A DNA stretch of 64,000 nucleotides from Clostridia bacterium. Its GTDB lineage: Bacteria > Bacillota > Clostridia > TANB77 > CAG-508. Below, piece after piece: positions 54,560 to 64,000 of the stretch. The first letter of the stretch is position 1. Each line of letters starts with the position of its first letter. The stretch spans positions 47,058 to 111,057 of the forward strand of contig JAFUGK010000007.1 of assembly GCA_017469445.1 (NCBI GenBank), written 5' to 3'. The notes beneath the pieces were generated by a model that had not been told where the DNA came from, searched no databases, and saw only the letters and a list, made by a program, of their open reading frames with translations. A program made the translations under genes and the position numbers.

Positions 54560-55234
54560 ATGAAAGTTTTAATAGTTGAAGATGATAAAATACTATCTAA
54601 AACAATAATGCAATGTATTGAAAAAGATTTTAGTGTAGAGCAAGCTTTTGATGGAGAAGAAGGTGTTCTATATGCTAAACAAGATATTTATGATGCCATA
54701 ATTTTAGATTTAATGATGCCTATAATGAGTGGATATGAGGTTCTTGAAGAACTAAGAAAAGCAAAAATAAATACACCAGTTTTAATACTTACTGCTAAAG
54801 ATGGATTAGATGATAAATTAAAAGGTTTTAATCTAGGTGCAGATGATTATTTGGTTAAACCATTTGAAAGAGAAGAACTTATAGCAAGATTAAAAGCGAT
54901 TATTAGAAGAACAAGTGGTACATATAATGAGGATACTTTGATCTTTGATGATTTATGCCTTAATCTTCAAAATAGACAAGCTACAGTAGGAGATAAAAAA
55001 CTTAATTTACAAGGAAAACAATTTGATATTTTAGAATATTTACTTAATTATAAAAATACAATAATCACTAAAAATCAAATATTTGATAAAATTTGGGGAT
55101 TCGATTCTGAAACAACTACAAACGTAGTTGAAGTTTATGCTAGCACACTTAGGAAAGAATTAAAAAAGGTAGGATATGAAAAATATTTAAAAACTGTTAG
55201 AAATGTAGGATATATTTGGAGTTCAGAGGAGTGA
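54560..55234 (+). CDS. OmpR/PhoB-family response regulator
   Basis: The ATG at 54560 follows ATGGAGGAATTT; the ATG at 54548 lies inside that site. The 224-residue protein has a receiver domain (VEDDK, phospho-Asp in ILDLMMP at about residue 51, Thr in LILTAKD, Lys in VKPFEREEL) and a winged-helix DNA-binding domain (about 130-222: LQGKQFDILEYLL, VYASTLRKELKK, RNVGYIW). Paired 4 nt upstream of its sensor kinase. The 11-nt direct repeats at 49970 ahead of this gene block are a likely target. Confidence 0.95.
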   Translation: MKVLIVEDDKILSKTIMQCIEKDFSVEQAFDGEEGVLYAKQDIYDAIILDLMMPIMSGYEVLEELRKAKINTPVLILTAKDGLDDKLKGFNLGADDYLVKPFEREELIARLKAIIRRTSGTYNEDTLIFDDLCLNLQNRQATVGDKKLNLQGKQFDILEYLLNYKNTIITKNQIFDKIWGFDSETTTNVVEVYASTLRKELKKVGYEKYLKTVRNVGYIWSSEE

Positions 55235-55238
55235 TAAC

Positions 55239-56534
55239 ATGAACGAGAAAAAACTTATAAACGAGCAATTGTTAAAAGGAGTATTATTAAACTTTATTGC
55301 TTTTACTGTGATTTTTACAATATTTGCAATTACAATTTTTACAACACTAAAAGTATACATATATAGTTCATCTAATAATGAATTGCTTAAAGAAAAAGAA
55401 AGATATTTGATGATGGATAGTTTCCCTCCAAAAACAATAAAAGCAAAAGAAGATATTGGAAAACCTGACATTAAAACAGATAATATTCGCCAAATGCAGA
55501 GTCCTAGAATTATTCAAATAGAATGGAGCACAGATGGTAAAATAGTTACTGAGGAAGCAATGGGGGAATTTTACAAAAACTACACAAGTGAAATAACTTT
55601 AAATAAAAATAATCTAAATACAATTTATGAAATAACTTTAAATAACCAGTATAAATATAGAACAATTACATTTGAAACTACAACTTCTGAAGGAGAAACA
55701 AGATATATCCAATTATTAATAAATGTCGATTCAGAAAGCGAAATATTAAATAATTTTTTAAGCATATTAAGTATAGGAACAATACTTACCATACTACTTT
55801 CAATAATAGCAAGTTATCTTTTATCTAAGATGGCTATGAAACCAGTAGTTAGAAGTATGGAAAAACAAACAGAATTTGTGCAAAATGCATCACATGAGCT
55901 TAGGACACCACTTACAATAATTCAAGCAAAACAGGAACTATTATTACAAGAGCCAGATGCAAAAATTGTGGATAAAGCTGAAGAAATTATGCTTACTTTA
56001 AATGAAACCAAAAGACTTACAAAAATGACTAAAGATTTGATGTTACTTGCTCGCTCAGATTCAAATACTATGAATATACAAAAAGAAAAAACAGATATTG
56101 ATGAAATGATAAAAGAAATAACAAAACCATATTCCGAAATTGCTGAAATGGAAGATAAAAAATTAATATTAAATCTAAATTACAAAGAAAAAATAAATAT
56201 CGATTCTAACAAGATTCATCAAGTATTAATAATATTACTAGATAATGCATTAAAATACACAGAAAAAAAAGATATAATAGAAGTGATAACAGAAAATAAA
56301 GAAGGAAAATGTATAATATATGTAAAAGATACAGGTATTGGAATTAAGGATGAGGCTATAAATCATGTATTTGAAAGATTTTATAGAGAAGATAAGGCAC
56401 GTCAAAGGGAAAGTGGTGGAAGCGGATTAGGCTTAGCAATAGCAAATTGTATAGTACAGGCACATAATGGTGTAATTAAAGCTACACATAATACACCTAA
56501 AGGAACAATATTTAGCATAAAGCTTCCAAAATGA
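55239..56534 (+). CDS. Sensor histidine kinase
   Basis: GAGGAGTGATAAC precedes the ATG. The 431-residue protein has two membrane helices (about 15-40 and 175-198) around an extracytoplasmic sensor (about 42-172), then HisKA with NASHELRTPLTII (phospho-His near 222) and HATPase_c with N box DNALKYT, G1 DTGIGI, F box FERFYREDKAR and G2 GGSGLGLAIA. Partner of the response regulator before it. The stimulus is not predictable from sequence; the operon context points to a surface polymer or phosphate state. Confidence 0.95.
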   Translation: MNEKKLINEQLLKGVLLNFIAFTVIFTIFAITIFTTLKVYIYSSSNNELLKEKERYLMMDSFPPKTIKAKEDIGKPDIKTDNIRQMQSPRIIQIEWSTDGKIVTEEAMGEFYKNYTSEITLNKNNLNTIYEITLNNQYKYRTITFETTTSEGETRYIQLLINVDSESEILNNFLSILSIGTILTILLSIIASYLLSKMAMKPVVRSMEKQTEFVQNASHELRTPLTIIQAKQELLLQEPDAKIVDKAEEIMLTLNETKRLTKMTKDLMLLARSDSNTMNIQKEKTDIDEMIKEITKPYSEIAEMEDKKLILNLNYKEKINIDSNKIHQVLIILLDNALKYTEKKDIIEVITENKEGKCIIYVKDTGIGIKDEAINHVFERFYREDKARQRESGGSGLGLAIANCIVQAHNGVIKATHNTPKGTIFSIKLPK

Positions 56535-56540
56535 TATTTC

Positions 56541-56592
56541 ACTAGATAGGATTCACATGTACAATTACATGTGAAATTCTATCTAGTTTTTT
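56541..56592. terminator. Bidirectional terminator between the kinase and the CDF gene
   Basis: ACTAGATAG-GAT-TCACATGT (56541-56560) pairs with 56567-56586, followed by T-run. It overlaps the last codons of the CDF gene on the minus strand. Confidence 0.8.
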
Positions 56593-57402
56593 TATTTCAT
56601 TTTCTAAATTGTCTGCTATATTATGGCTCTCAAATGTGGATAAATTTCCATCTAAGGCAATGGTAACAACAACTATATACTTGTGACCAGAAGCGGTAGA
56701 ATATATTGAATCTACTCTTTTTATCTTATCGTAATTTTTAGTTATTTCTATTATTTTTTTGTTTGTATCTTCATCTAAGGAAACATCCATTAAAACATTA
56801 TAACTTTCAATAAATATTTTTATTCCAGTATACAAAATCCAAATTGCAATTATACTTCCAATTGTTCCATCAATCCAGAATACATTATAAAGAGCTCCAA
56901 TAGAAGCAGCTAATGTTCCAATAGTAACTAAGCAATCGTTTCTGTGATCTTTGTAGTTTGCTTCTAAAAGAATATTATTATGTATTTTAGCAGCAGATTT
57001 TGTATAAATATATAAGAAAAATTTTGTTACAATTGTAATAATACATACAATAATAAGGCCCCAAGAAAATGTGAAGGTATGATTATGTACTAAAGAACTT
57101 ATAGAATCTACTAATAGTTTAACAGAAAGAAGGATCATAACAATACTAATAAAAAGTGAGAATAAATATTCTGCTTTTCCATGACCAAAATTATGATCTT
57201 CATCGTTTGGTGCACTTGCAATTCTATTTCCAATAAAAGTCATAAGTGAAGCAAAAATATCTGATGCACTATTAATGCTATCTGCAATCATTGCTTGACT
57301 TCCAGTAATAAAACCAATAAATGCTTTTATAATTAATAAAATAATATTTCCTGCAATCCCTAAAATACTAGCTTTTTTAGTCGATTCAAATCTATCTTCC
57401 AT
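56542..57402 (-). CDS. Cation diffusion facilitator transporter
   Basis: On the minus strand, ATG at 57402 with AAGGAGTTT. The 286-residue protein has about six membrane helices and the CDF hallmarks: QAMIADSINSASDIFAS (metal Asp residues in helix 2), HNFGHGKAEYL, and YKDHRNDCLVTIGT in helix 5 (His-Asp site). The C-terminal cytoplasmic domain (about 205-286) ends in HVIVHVNP, typical of these proteins. Exports Zn, Mn or Fe; the Asp-rich site suggests Mn or Fe, but this is not certain. Alone and divergent from the neighbour at 57525. Confidence 0.93.
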   Translation of the reverse strand: MEDRFESTKKASILGIAGNIILLIIKAFIGFITGSQAMIADSINSASDIFASLMTFIGNRIASAPNDEDHNFGHGKAEYLFSLFISIVMILLSVKLLVDSISSLVHNHTFTFSWGLIIVCIITIVTKFFLYIYTKSAAKIHNNILLEANYKDHRNDCLVTIGTLAASIGALYNVFWIDGTIGSIIAIWILYTGIKIFIESYNVLMDVSLDEDTNKKIIEITKNYDKIKRVDSIYSTASGHKYIVVVTIALDGNLSTFESHNIADNLENEIKKLDRISHVIVHVNPI

Positions 57403-57524
57403 ACAAAACTCCTTAAATATATTATTAGAATTATAGCATAATTGATGATATTTTTAAATAATAAATTGCCATTTTTTTATAATTATGGTATAATTTATAT
57501 AATTTAACAAAAGAGGTGTTATAA

Positions 57525-57854
57525 ATGACATTGCTTGCAATAATATACATTTTAGTGCTTCTAATATTTTTCTTAATTGCTTTTGCAGTAATGCAGATAA
57601 AATTGGCTGGGTTAAATGTAAAAGATTTTTTTACTTTTATAGAGGCAAATGAAATGTTAGATAAATTATATAAATTTGCAATAAAATATGAAAGATTAAC
57701 TCCAATGGAACAATTAATATTCTTAAAAGAAGCAGAAAAAGTTTTCACAGCATATGAAAAGGTTCCAGAAGTTTTATGGGAAGATGAATATCAAAAATAT
57801 TTACAAGTATTAAATACATATAAAGATATAAAAGTATTAAGATGGGTAAGCTAA
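57525..57854 (+). CDS. Small single-span membrane protein, unknown
   Basis: AGAGGTGTTATAA precedes the ATG. The 109-residue protein has one N-terminal membrane helix (about 3-25) and a cytoplasmic helical domain (about 30-109) with paired Tyr and Trp residues near the end. No family recognised. Its terminator overlaps the last codons and lies directly before the ruvB ribosome site. Possibly a small regulator; no evidence on function. Confidence 0.55.
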   Translation: MTLLAIIYILVLLIFFLIAFAVMQIKLAGLNVKDFFTFIEANEMLDKLYKFAIKYERLTPMEQLIFLKEAEKVFTAYEKVPEVLWEDEYQKYLQVLNTYKDIKVLRWVS

Positions 57855-57877
57855 GAACAAAAAGTTCTTAGCTTTTT
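57849..57877 (+). terminator. Terminator before ruvB
   Basis: AGCTAAGAAC/GTTCTTAGCT stem, 5-nt loop, T-run. Confidence 0.8.
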
Positions 57878-57931
57878 ATATTGAAAAAAGATATATATAT
57901 TGTTATAATAGGAAGCAAAAAGGAGGAAGTA

Positions 57932-58933
57932 ATGGAAGAAAACTTAGTAATCCCAAATCTAATAGATAGTGAAGAAGAAAGAGTGGAAAACTCTTTAAGA
58001 CCCAAAACATTAGATGAATATGTTGGTCAAACTAAAATAAAGGAAAGTTTAAAAATATATATCGAGGCTGCTAAAAAAAGAGGAGAGCCTTTAGACCATG
58101 TGTTGCTTTATGGACCTCCAGGACTTGGTAAAACAACACTTTCCAACATTATAGCAACAGAGATGAATTCAAATATTAGAATTACTTCTGGACCAGCAAT
58201 AGAAAAACCAGGAGATTTAGCAGCATTACTTACAAATTTATCTGAAAATGATGTATTATTTATAGATGAAATTCATAGAATGCATAGAAGTATAGAAGAA
58301 ATATTATATCCTGCTTTAGAAGATTATAGTTTAGATATAATAATTGGAAAAGGACCTAGTGCAAGGTCAATAAGACTAGATTTACCTAAGTTTACGCTTA
58401 TAGGTGCAACAACTAAAGCTGGTTCGCTTTCAACACCACTAAGAGATAGATTTGGAATTGTGAATAGATTGGAACTTTATTCAAAAGAAGAATTAGAAAC
58501 AATTGTTAAACGTTCAGCCAAGATAATGAATATTACAATAGATGAAGATGGGGCTAAGGAAATTGCGTCAAGATCTAGAGGAACTCCAAGAATAGCAAAT
58601 AGACTTTTAAAAAGAGTAAGAGATTATGCTTTAGTTTTAGCAGATGGAAATATTAATTTAGAATTAGCCAAAATGGCACTCAAAAAGCTAGAAATAGACG
58701 AACTAGGTTTAGATAATGTAGATAGAAGATTATTAGAAACAATTATAATAAAATATGCAGGTGGGCCTGTTGGAATAGAAACATTATCAGCAACAATAGG
58801 AGAAGAAACAGATACAATAGAAGATGTTTATGAGCCATACTTAATGCAAATAGGCTATATTGCAAGAACTCCGAGAGGAAGAATAGCAACTCCACTAGCT
58901 TATGAACATATAGGTGTAGAATATAATAAATAG
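57932..58933 (+). CDS. ruvB: Holliday junction helicase RuvB
   Basis: The ATG at 57932 follows AAGGAGGAAGTA; an upstream ATT/TTG frame extension is not family-like. The 333-residue protein has [11 protein letters not shown], Walker [12 protein letters not shown] (about 59-69), Walker [10 protein letters not shown], sensor 1 GATTKAG and the Arg finger region RDRFGI, then the C-terminal DNA-binding winged helix with [15 protein letters not shown]. RuvB drives branch migration with RuvA. No ruvA or ruvC is nearby. Full length and intact. Confidence 0.97.
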   Translation: MEENLVIPNLIDSEEERVENSLRPKTLDEYVGQTKIKESLKIYIEAAKKRGEPLDHVLLYGPPGLGKTTLSNIIATEMNSNIRITSGPAIEKPGDLAALLTNLSENDVLFIDEIHRMHRSIEEILYPALEDYSLDIIIGKGPSARSIRLDLPKFTLIGATTKAGSLSTPLRDRFGIVNRLELYSKEELETIVKRSAKIMNITIDEDGAKEIASRSRGTPRIANRLLKRVRDYALVLADGNINLELAKMALKKLEIDELGLDNVDRRLLETIIIKYAGGPVGIETLSATIGEETDTIEDVYEPYLMQIGYIARTPRGRIATPLAYEHIGVEYNK

Positions 58934-58941
58934 GAGAATTT

Positions 58942-60936
58942 ATGGAAATCAATATAAAGAAAAACTGGAAATTTTGGTTAGGATTATTAATTTCAATAGC
59001 AATAATATGGTTGATTTCTTTGTATAATATAAAAACAAGCAATTTATGGTATATTGCTAGTTTTAGCCCTTCGGCATATGAGAATGAATACAATAAGGAA
59101 TGTGAATTACAAGATGTAAATAACGAAATAGTACAAAGCTTTGTGGCAAAATATGATAATCTAAGTAAAATATATGTTAAATTTGCAAATTTAAAGGTTG
59201 AAGGTAGAGTACTAATGTCTGGAGGAAAAGGCATATTAGGCTTAAGAGATGAATTAGGAAATATTATTGCAAATAAAGAAATAGATTCAAAAGAACTAAT
59301 ATCTAATGTGGATTATGAATTTGAATTTAATCCTGTAGCGGATTCAAAAAATAAAACGTATTATTTGTTTTTTAAATGCGCAGAAACCAATAATTATGGC
59401 GAGTTTTATAAGATAGTTTATTCTGAAAAAGATATTTTAGCAGATGGACAATTATTTATAAATGGTGAAGAAATAGATGGCGAAATCTATTTTCAAGAAA
59501 TGTATTCAAGTACGGCTAAAGTGTTGCCATTATTAATATATATGGCAGTTATAACATTAATATTATCACTAATTATAATATACATATATTATTCTAAAAA
59601 TATAACAGTAGAAAAATTATTTTGGGTAATTATACCACCAATTTTTATATTATTTATGCTTGTAATGCCAGCATTCAAAAGTCATGATGAAGCATTTCAA
59701 TGGTTTAGAATGCAAGATATTATACAAGGAAAAATGTTAGTAAACATAGAAGAAAATGAACCTGTTGCAGAACTTAGAGGTGATATTTTTGATGTTACAA
59801 CCTTAGAGCCTGCAAATATTAATTACAGATATATACAAGAAAAATTAAAAAAATATGATGTTGAAAATATAGAAAAAGCGAAAGTTAGCATTCCAACTAC
59901 ATCGTTATATAGTCCTGTACAATTTATGCCTCAAATTTGTGGAATAGTAATTTCAAAAATAATATATGATAATGCAATGTTTATGGCTTATGCAGGAAGA
60001 ATTGCTAATATGGTATTTGCGATTCTATTATTATATCTTGCACTTAAAAAAATGCCATTTGGAAAACTAGGATTATTGGTAAGTATGCTTTTCCCTATAG
60101 CAGTTGAAGATTTTACATCATTATCTGCAGATGCTATAACAATATCTGTAGCATATTTATTTATAGCATACATACTTAATATAGTATTTGATGAAAATAG
60201 AAGAGTAAATAAAAAAGATACAGTAATAATGCTTATATTGTCGGTGGTTTTAGCACTTTGTAAAATAGTATATCTTCCAATAGTAGGACTTTTACTATTA
60301 CTAAACAAAGAAAAATTCAAATCAAAAAAATCATGTGCAATAACAATTATTTGTATATTGCTATTGGCTACATTTTTTAATTTGCTATGGCTACATACAG
60401 CTAATACATATTTAGAATTATATAAAGATGGAAGAGCAACATCACAACTAACTATTTTATTGCAAGACCCAATAAGATTTATACAAAAAGTTTTATTTAC
60501 TGCAAATTATTATATAGGTAACTATACGCAATCTTTATTTGGAGATGAGCTGGGATGGAATGAATTTGCTAAGATGGGTTATATATTACCAATAGCTATT
60601 TCAATTTTATTCTTGTTTATAAACACAGCAGATAAAACTTTAAAGGTAAAGCTAAATAAATATCAAAATATAATAATTGCATTAATAGTTCTTGCTATTA
60701 TAGGATTAATATTTACTAGTCTATACTTACAATGGACTGATAGTAAAGACTTTGCAATAAAAGGAATACAAGGAAGATATTTTATCCCAATTATTCCGTT
60801 AATAACAATTTTAATTTTTTCAAAAATAAAATTAAAGTCAGAATATAGGCAAGAAGAATTAATTAAAATTACTGGAATTACAATATGTATATTATATATT
60901 TATACATTAATAAAATTGTTAATTGTAAATATATAA
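58942..60936 (+). CDS. DUF2142 membrane protein (first copy)
   Basis: TAGGAGAATTT precedes the ATG 8 nt after ruvB. The 664-residue protein has an N-terminal helix, an extracytoplasmic domain (about 35-190) and about eleven membrane helices. Motifs such as VMPAFKSHDEAFQWFRM, YSPVQFMPQICGI, FTSLSADAITISVAYL and GIQGRYFIPIIPL are those of DUF2142 proteins, predicted glycosyltransferase-like enzymes of surface polysaccharide genes. It is intact and serves as the reading-frame reference for the next gene. Confidence 0.85.
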   Translation: MEINIKKNWKFWLGLLISIAIIWLISLYNIKTSNLWYIASFSPSAYENEYNKECELQDVNNEIVQSFVAKYDNLSKIYVKFANLKVEGRVLMSGGKGILGLRDELGNIIANKEIDSKELISNVDYEFEFNPVADSKNKTYYLFFKCAETNNYGEFYKIVYSEKDILADGQLFINGEEIDGEIYFQEMYSSTAKVLPLLIYMAVITLILSLIIIYIYYSKNITVEKLFWVIIPPIFILFMLVMPAFKSHDEAFQWFRMQDIIQGKMLVNIEENEPVAELRGDIFDVTTLEPANINYRYIQEKLKKYDVENIEKAKVSIPTTSLYSPVQFMPQICGIVISKIIYDNAMFMAYAGRIANMVFAILLLYLALKKMPFGKLGLLVSMLFPIAVEDFTSLSADAITISVAYLFIAYILNIVFDENRRVNKKDTVIMLILSVVLALCKIVYLPIVGLLLLLNKEKFKSKKSCAITIICILLLATFFNLLWLHTANTYLELYKDGRATSQLTILLQDPIRFIQKVLFTANYYIGNYTQSLFGDELGWNEFAKMGYILPIAISILFLFINTADKTLKVKLNKYQNIIIALIVLAIIGLIFTSLYLQWTDSKDFAIKGIQGRYFIPIIPLITILIFSKIKLKSEYRQEELIKITGITICILYIYTLIKLLIVNI

Positions 60937-60953
60937 TAAATATGGAGAAAAGT

Positions 60954-62443
60954 ATGAAAAAAAATTTAGAATTAATAGCTGTGCTTATGCTATGTATAAT
61001 TATAATAATATTGGTTTTAACATATGTATATGGAAAAATAAATATTGGAATTACTTTAATAGTATTTGCTATTACTGCAGGAATTTCATTTTTAATATAT
61101 TTAGATAAAAACATTACAGAAGAGAAAGTCTTTTTATATATAGTACCAGTTATACTCATTATGTTTATTTTTGGAATCCCAATAGTAAAAAATGCAGATG
61201 AAATAGTACATTGGCACAAAGTATATGATATATCACAGGGAAATATTATAACAAAAAAATCAAATGGAGTTGGAGTAGGTTGGGTCCCAGAATCTGTAAG
61301 TATATTTATACCACAAAATGAAATTAATTATGCGAAATTAGCTGAATTATATGAAAGAAAAATGGATAAAAATGAAAAAATTGTAGGAGTAGATTTAGCT
61401 ACAGATGCAATATATCATCCATTAACATATGCACCACAGGTCTTAGGTGTGCTTACAGCAAAAATATTTACAAATAGACCTATAATAATGATGTATATGG
61501 CAAGGATATTTAATAGTATATGTTCGTTTGTACTATTATATTTAGCAATAAAAATTATTCCATATGGAAAAAGAATATTATTGTTTTTAACATGTATACC
61601 AGTTTGCGCAAATTCCTTAGCATCAATGTCTACAGATGCATTAACAATTTCTGTAGCTTATTTGCTAATTGCATATGTACTAAAATTGATTAATGAAAAG
61701 CAGAAAAAAATAGAACTTAAAGAAAAAATTATTTTGCGGAATTTTATCAATTGTAATGGCTTTATGTAAGATTGTATACTTGCCATTAGTAGGATTGATA
61801 TTACTTTTACCAAAAGAAAAATATAAAACTAAAAAAGAACAAGTAATTACTAATATAACTATTATAGGCATTTCTTTAATAGCAAATTTAACATGGCTTG
61901 GAATAGCAAGTTCATATTTAGTAGCATATAAAGATGGTGCACCAAGTGTTAAATTAGTTAATTTATTCTCAAATCCAATAGAATTCATAGAAAGACTATT
62001 TGCAAGTATTAATATATATTTAAGAGAATATATAGGGCAATTATTTGGAAAAGGGGTAGGAGCTGATTTACATATACAATTATATTCAGTAATTCCAATA
62101 GTAATGTTTATATTGTTTTTATTTGAAGCTGTTTCAGATAATAAAATTAAAGAAAAACTTACGATATACCAAAAAATAATTATATTACTTATAGTATTAG
62201 CAATTTCAGGCTTAATCTTTACAAGTTTGTATATACAATGGTCACCAATAAATTTTCCATATATACTCGGAGTACAAGGAAGATATTTCTTACCAATACT
62301 TCCACTGATAGGATTGTTAATAGGAAATAGTAATAAGATTAAAAGTGAGTATGATGAAAATAAACATAACAAGTTTTTGCGGAATAGCATTAATGATGAT
62401 ATATATGTATATAATTTTAGTTGTTGTAACAGATAACATATAG
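60954..62443 (+). CDS. DUF2142 membrane protein (second copy), needs +1 frameshifts at 61737 and 62380
   Basis: The ATG at 60954 follows TGGAGAAA. Joining 60954-61736, 61738-62379 and 62381-62443 gives 495 residues. The first join yields IIL-G-ILSIVMALCKIVYLP, matching the first copy's VIMLILSVVLALCKIVYLP with no gap. The second yields GIALMMIYMYIILVV-T-DNI, a last membrane helix ending like the first copy's LLIVNI. Both insertions are a C before GGA after TTG. Other motifs: STDALTISVAYLLIAYVL and GVQGRYFLPILPL. It lacks the large N-terminal extracytoplasmic domain of the first copy. Role in polysaccharide synthesis is inferred from the following sugar dehydrogenase and glycosyltransferase. 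Confidence 0.82.
61737..61740 (+). other. Putative +1 recoding site CGG-A (DUF2142, first)
   Basis: CGG followed by A after TTG. Skipping C61737 reads GGA, and the alignment to the intact paralogue is then continuous. In frame 0 a stop comes 11 codons later. Confidence 0.72.
62380..62383 (+). other. Putative +1 recoding site CGG-A (DUF2142, second)
   Basis: CGG followed by A after TTG. Skipping C62380 restores the final membrane helix and a stop 21 codons later at 62441. Confidence 0.68.
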
Positions 62444-62451
62444 GAGGAAAT

Positions 62452-63621
62452 ATGAAAATAGCAATAGTAGGAATAGGATATGTTGGATTATCTATGGCAT
62501 GTTTATTAGCACAGAAAAACGAAGTCGTTGCAATGGACGTAGTAAAAGGAAAAGTAGATATGATAAATAATAAAAAATCTCCGATACGAGATAAAGAAAT
62601 TGAAGATTTTTTAGAAAATAAAAAACTAAATTTAAAAGCCACATTAGATTATAGAGAAACTTTTGAAGAAGCTAAATATGTAGTTATTTGTACGCCAACA
62701 GATTACGATGAAGAAACAAACTATTTTGATACATCAAGTGTTGAAAGTATAATAGAAAAAATAATTGAACTAAAAATAGATACAACAATAGTAATAAAAT
62801 CAACAATACCAGTAGGATATGTGGATTTTATAAGAAAAAAATATGGAATAAATAATGTGTTTTTTAGCCCTGAATTTTTAAGGGAAGGAAAGGCATTATA
62901 TGACAATTTATATCCGTCAAGAATAATAATAGGAGAAAAATCTGAAAAAGCAATTGAGTTTGCAAAAGTATTACAGGATGGCGCAATAAAAAAAGAGATA
63001 GAAGTAAAGTATATGAATTCAAAAGAAGCTGAAGCGGTAAAATTATTTGCAAATACATATTTAGCATTAAGAGTATCATATTTTAATGAACTAGATACAT
63101 ATGCAGAATTAAAAGGATTAAATACTAAAGATATAATAGAAGGAGTGTGCTTAGATCCAAGAATAGGAATGCATTATAATAATCCTTCATTTGGATATGG
63201 AGGATATTGCTTGCCTAAAGATACAAAGCAGTTATTATCAAATTTTGAAAATGTACCACAAAATATAGTAAGAGCTATAGTTAATGCAAATGAAACGAGA
63301 AAAATACATATAGCTAATATGATAATAAAGAAAAAGCCTAAAGTAGTAGGAATTTATAGATTGACAATGAAAGCAGAGTCAGATAATTTTAGATTTAGTG
63401 CAATAAAAGGCGTAATAAGAGAATTAAAGAAATACGATGTAAAAATACTTATATATGAGCCTAATCTAAAAAAAGAAGTATTTGAAGGATGCTTAGCGAT
63501 TCAAGATTTTGATGAATTTTCAAAAAAAGCCGATATAATAATAGCAAATAGGTATGAAGATAGATTAGTCAAAGTAAAAGAAAAAGTATATACAAGAGAT
63601 TTATATAATAGAGATGATTAA
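62452..63621 (+). CDS. UDP-glucose/UDP-hexose 6-dehydrogenase
   Basis: TAGGAGGAAAT precedes the ATG. The 389-residue protein has the NAD start KIAIVGIGYVGLSMACLLA, VVICTPTDYD, FSPEFLREGKALYD, the substrate region NELDTYAELKGL with the active-site Lys near 205 (EAEAVKLFANTYLALR), and the catalytic Cys in GYGGYCLPKDT (about 254). It oxidises a UDP-sugar C6 to the uronate in two steps for capsule or wall polymers. The closest type is Ugd; the exact sugar is unknown. Follows the DUF2142 genes by 8 nt. Confidence 0.93.
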   Translation: MKIAIVGIGYVGLSMACLLAQKNEVVAMDVVKGKVDMINNKKSPIRDKEIEDFLENKKLNLKATLDYRETFEEAKYVVICTPTDYDEETNYFDTSSVESIIEKIIELKIDTTIVIKSTIPVGYVDFIRKKYGINNVFFSPEFLREGKALYDNLYPSRIIIGEKSEKAIEFAKVLQDGAIKKEIEVKYMNSKEAEAVKLFANTYLALRVSYFNELDTYAELKGLNTKDIIEGVCLDPRIGMHYNNPSFGYGGYCLPKDTKQLLSNFENVPQNIVRAIVNANETRKIHIANMIIKKKPKVVGIYRLTMKAESDNFRFSAIKGVIRELKKYDVKILIYEPNLKKEVFEGCLAIQDFDEFSKKADIIIANRYEDRLVKVKEKVYTRDLYNRDD

Positions 63622-63657
63622 GATAATAATTATATAAAAATAAGAATGGGGAATTTT

Positions 63658-64000
63658 ATGAATTTAGAAGTAATGCTTTCTATAATGAATTTAAAGAAAA
63701 AACAATTAGACTCTATGAATATAACAAGTAAATGTACTGTTATAAACCAATGTGGAAGAAATGGTATAGAAAAATATAAAAATTTTAATATATACTCTTA
63801 TGATGAATTAGGTACAGCAAATAGTAGAAATAGAGGATTAGAACATGTAACCGGAGATATTATTCTATTATGTGATGATGATGTGGTTTATACCGAAAAT
63901 TATGAGAAAATAGTAATAGAAGAATTTGAAAATAATAAAGAAGCAGATGTTATAGTATTTAATGTAGAAAATCCATACAGGAAAAAGAAAAAAATAACAG
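63658..64000 (+). CDS. Family 2 glycosyltransferase (start only)
   Basis: The ATG at 63658 follows ATGGGGAAT. One open frame of 114 codons runs off the window end. The start MNLEVMLSIMNLKK, SRNRGLEHVTGDIILLCDDDVVY (the GT-A DxD-type loop) and EADVIVFNVENP are typical of GT2 transferases. Consistent with the polysaccharide block before it. No in-frame CGG up to the window end. Confidence 0.8.
   Translation, partial: MNLEVMLSIMNLKKKQLDSMNITSKCTVINQCGRNGIEKYKNFNIYSYDELGTANSRNRGLEHVTGDIILLCDDDVVYTENYEKIVIEEFENNKEADVIVFNVENPYRKKKKIT

Overview
The window comes from an AT-rich, endospore-forming Firmicute, most likely an anaerobic gut-type member of class Clostridia. The evidence is the sporulation gene set (a Spo0A-like regulator, YqfC/YqfD, an alpha/beta SASP, SpoIVB, SpoVG, SpoIIIAA), the Gram-positive housekeeping blocks (era-yqzL-recO, ybeY, mreB/mbl, gap-pgk-tpi-gpmI-eno, ruvB), and the strong preference for A/T-ending codons. 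No rRNA, CRISPR array, prophage or intact transposase is visible. One tRNA gene (Gln, anticodon CTG) is present.

Layout. 1-4010: the end of ftsX, two EnvC-like murein hydrolase activators and a CtpA protease (divisome and wall remodelling). 4011-8150: a divergent Spo0A-like regulator and small exported proteins, bracketed by a duplicated terminator/0A-box/promoter block. 8150-16600: yqfC-yqfD, an unknown coiled-coil gene, ybeY, a dgkA-like gene, a DUF3048 gene, era-yqzL-recO, hpf and sasP. 16678-29749: a HAD phosphatase, then a long one-strand operon for a Tad/Flp-like pilus (CpaB-like, two ParA-like proteins, TadA ATPase, TadB/C platform, a run of small pilin-like proteins, a large TadE/G-like protein). 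29818-36690: spoIVB, murC (-), spoVG, small membrane proteins, mreB/mbl, mtaB. 37055-44572: a small repeat protein, then glycolysis gap-pgk-tpi-gpmI-(yezG-like)-eno. 44733-49916: tRNA-Gln, a YoeB/YefM-type toxin-antitoxin pair, a membrane protein, a cysteine desulfurase, spoIIIAA, a traX-like gene. 50041-57402: a beta-helix carbohydrate-binding protein, a VTC-type polyphosphate polymerase domain, DUF4956, a CotH-like remnant, a ComEC-like hydrolase, a two-component system and a CDF transporter. 57525-64000: ruvB, two DUF2142 membrane proteins, a UDP-sugar dehydrogenase and the start of a glycosyltransferase (surface polysaccharide).

The main discovery candidate is a recoding system. Five otherwise intact, conserved genes (envC-like, yqfD, tadA, mtaB and the second DUF2142 gene) are each interrupted by a +1 frameshift, with seven sites in total. 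Every site is the same: an in-frame CGG codon followed by A, where skipping the C restores the frame by reading GGA (Gly). In my reading of all other genes on both strands, CGG never occurs in frame, while CGA, CGC and CGT are used for Arg. The pattern fits an unassigned CGG codon with CGG-A read as Gly by +1 frameshifting or by a quadruplet-reading tRNA. Five of the seven sites sit on a glycine in or next to a conserved or catalytic motif (Walker A of TadA, the Gly before the first cluster Cys of MtaB, the zinc-site His-Thr-Gly of EnvC).

The intergenic regions are also structured. They hold five copies of an approximately 85-nt hairpin repeat with compensatory base changes, a family of long GGGGAC-type palindromes whose inner stems differ, a leader-like element ahead of three genes, and a MITE-like element with 30-nt inverted ends. 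All calls were made by reading the sequence; no database search was possible.
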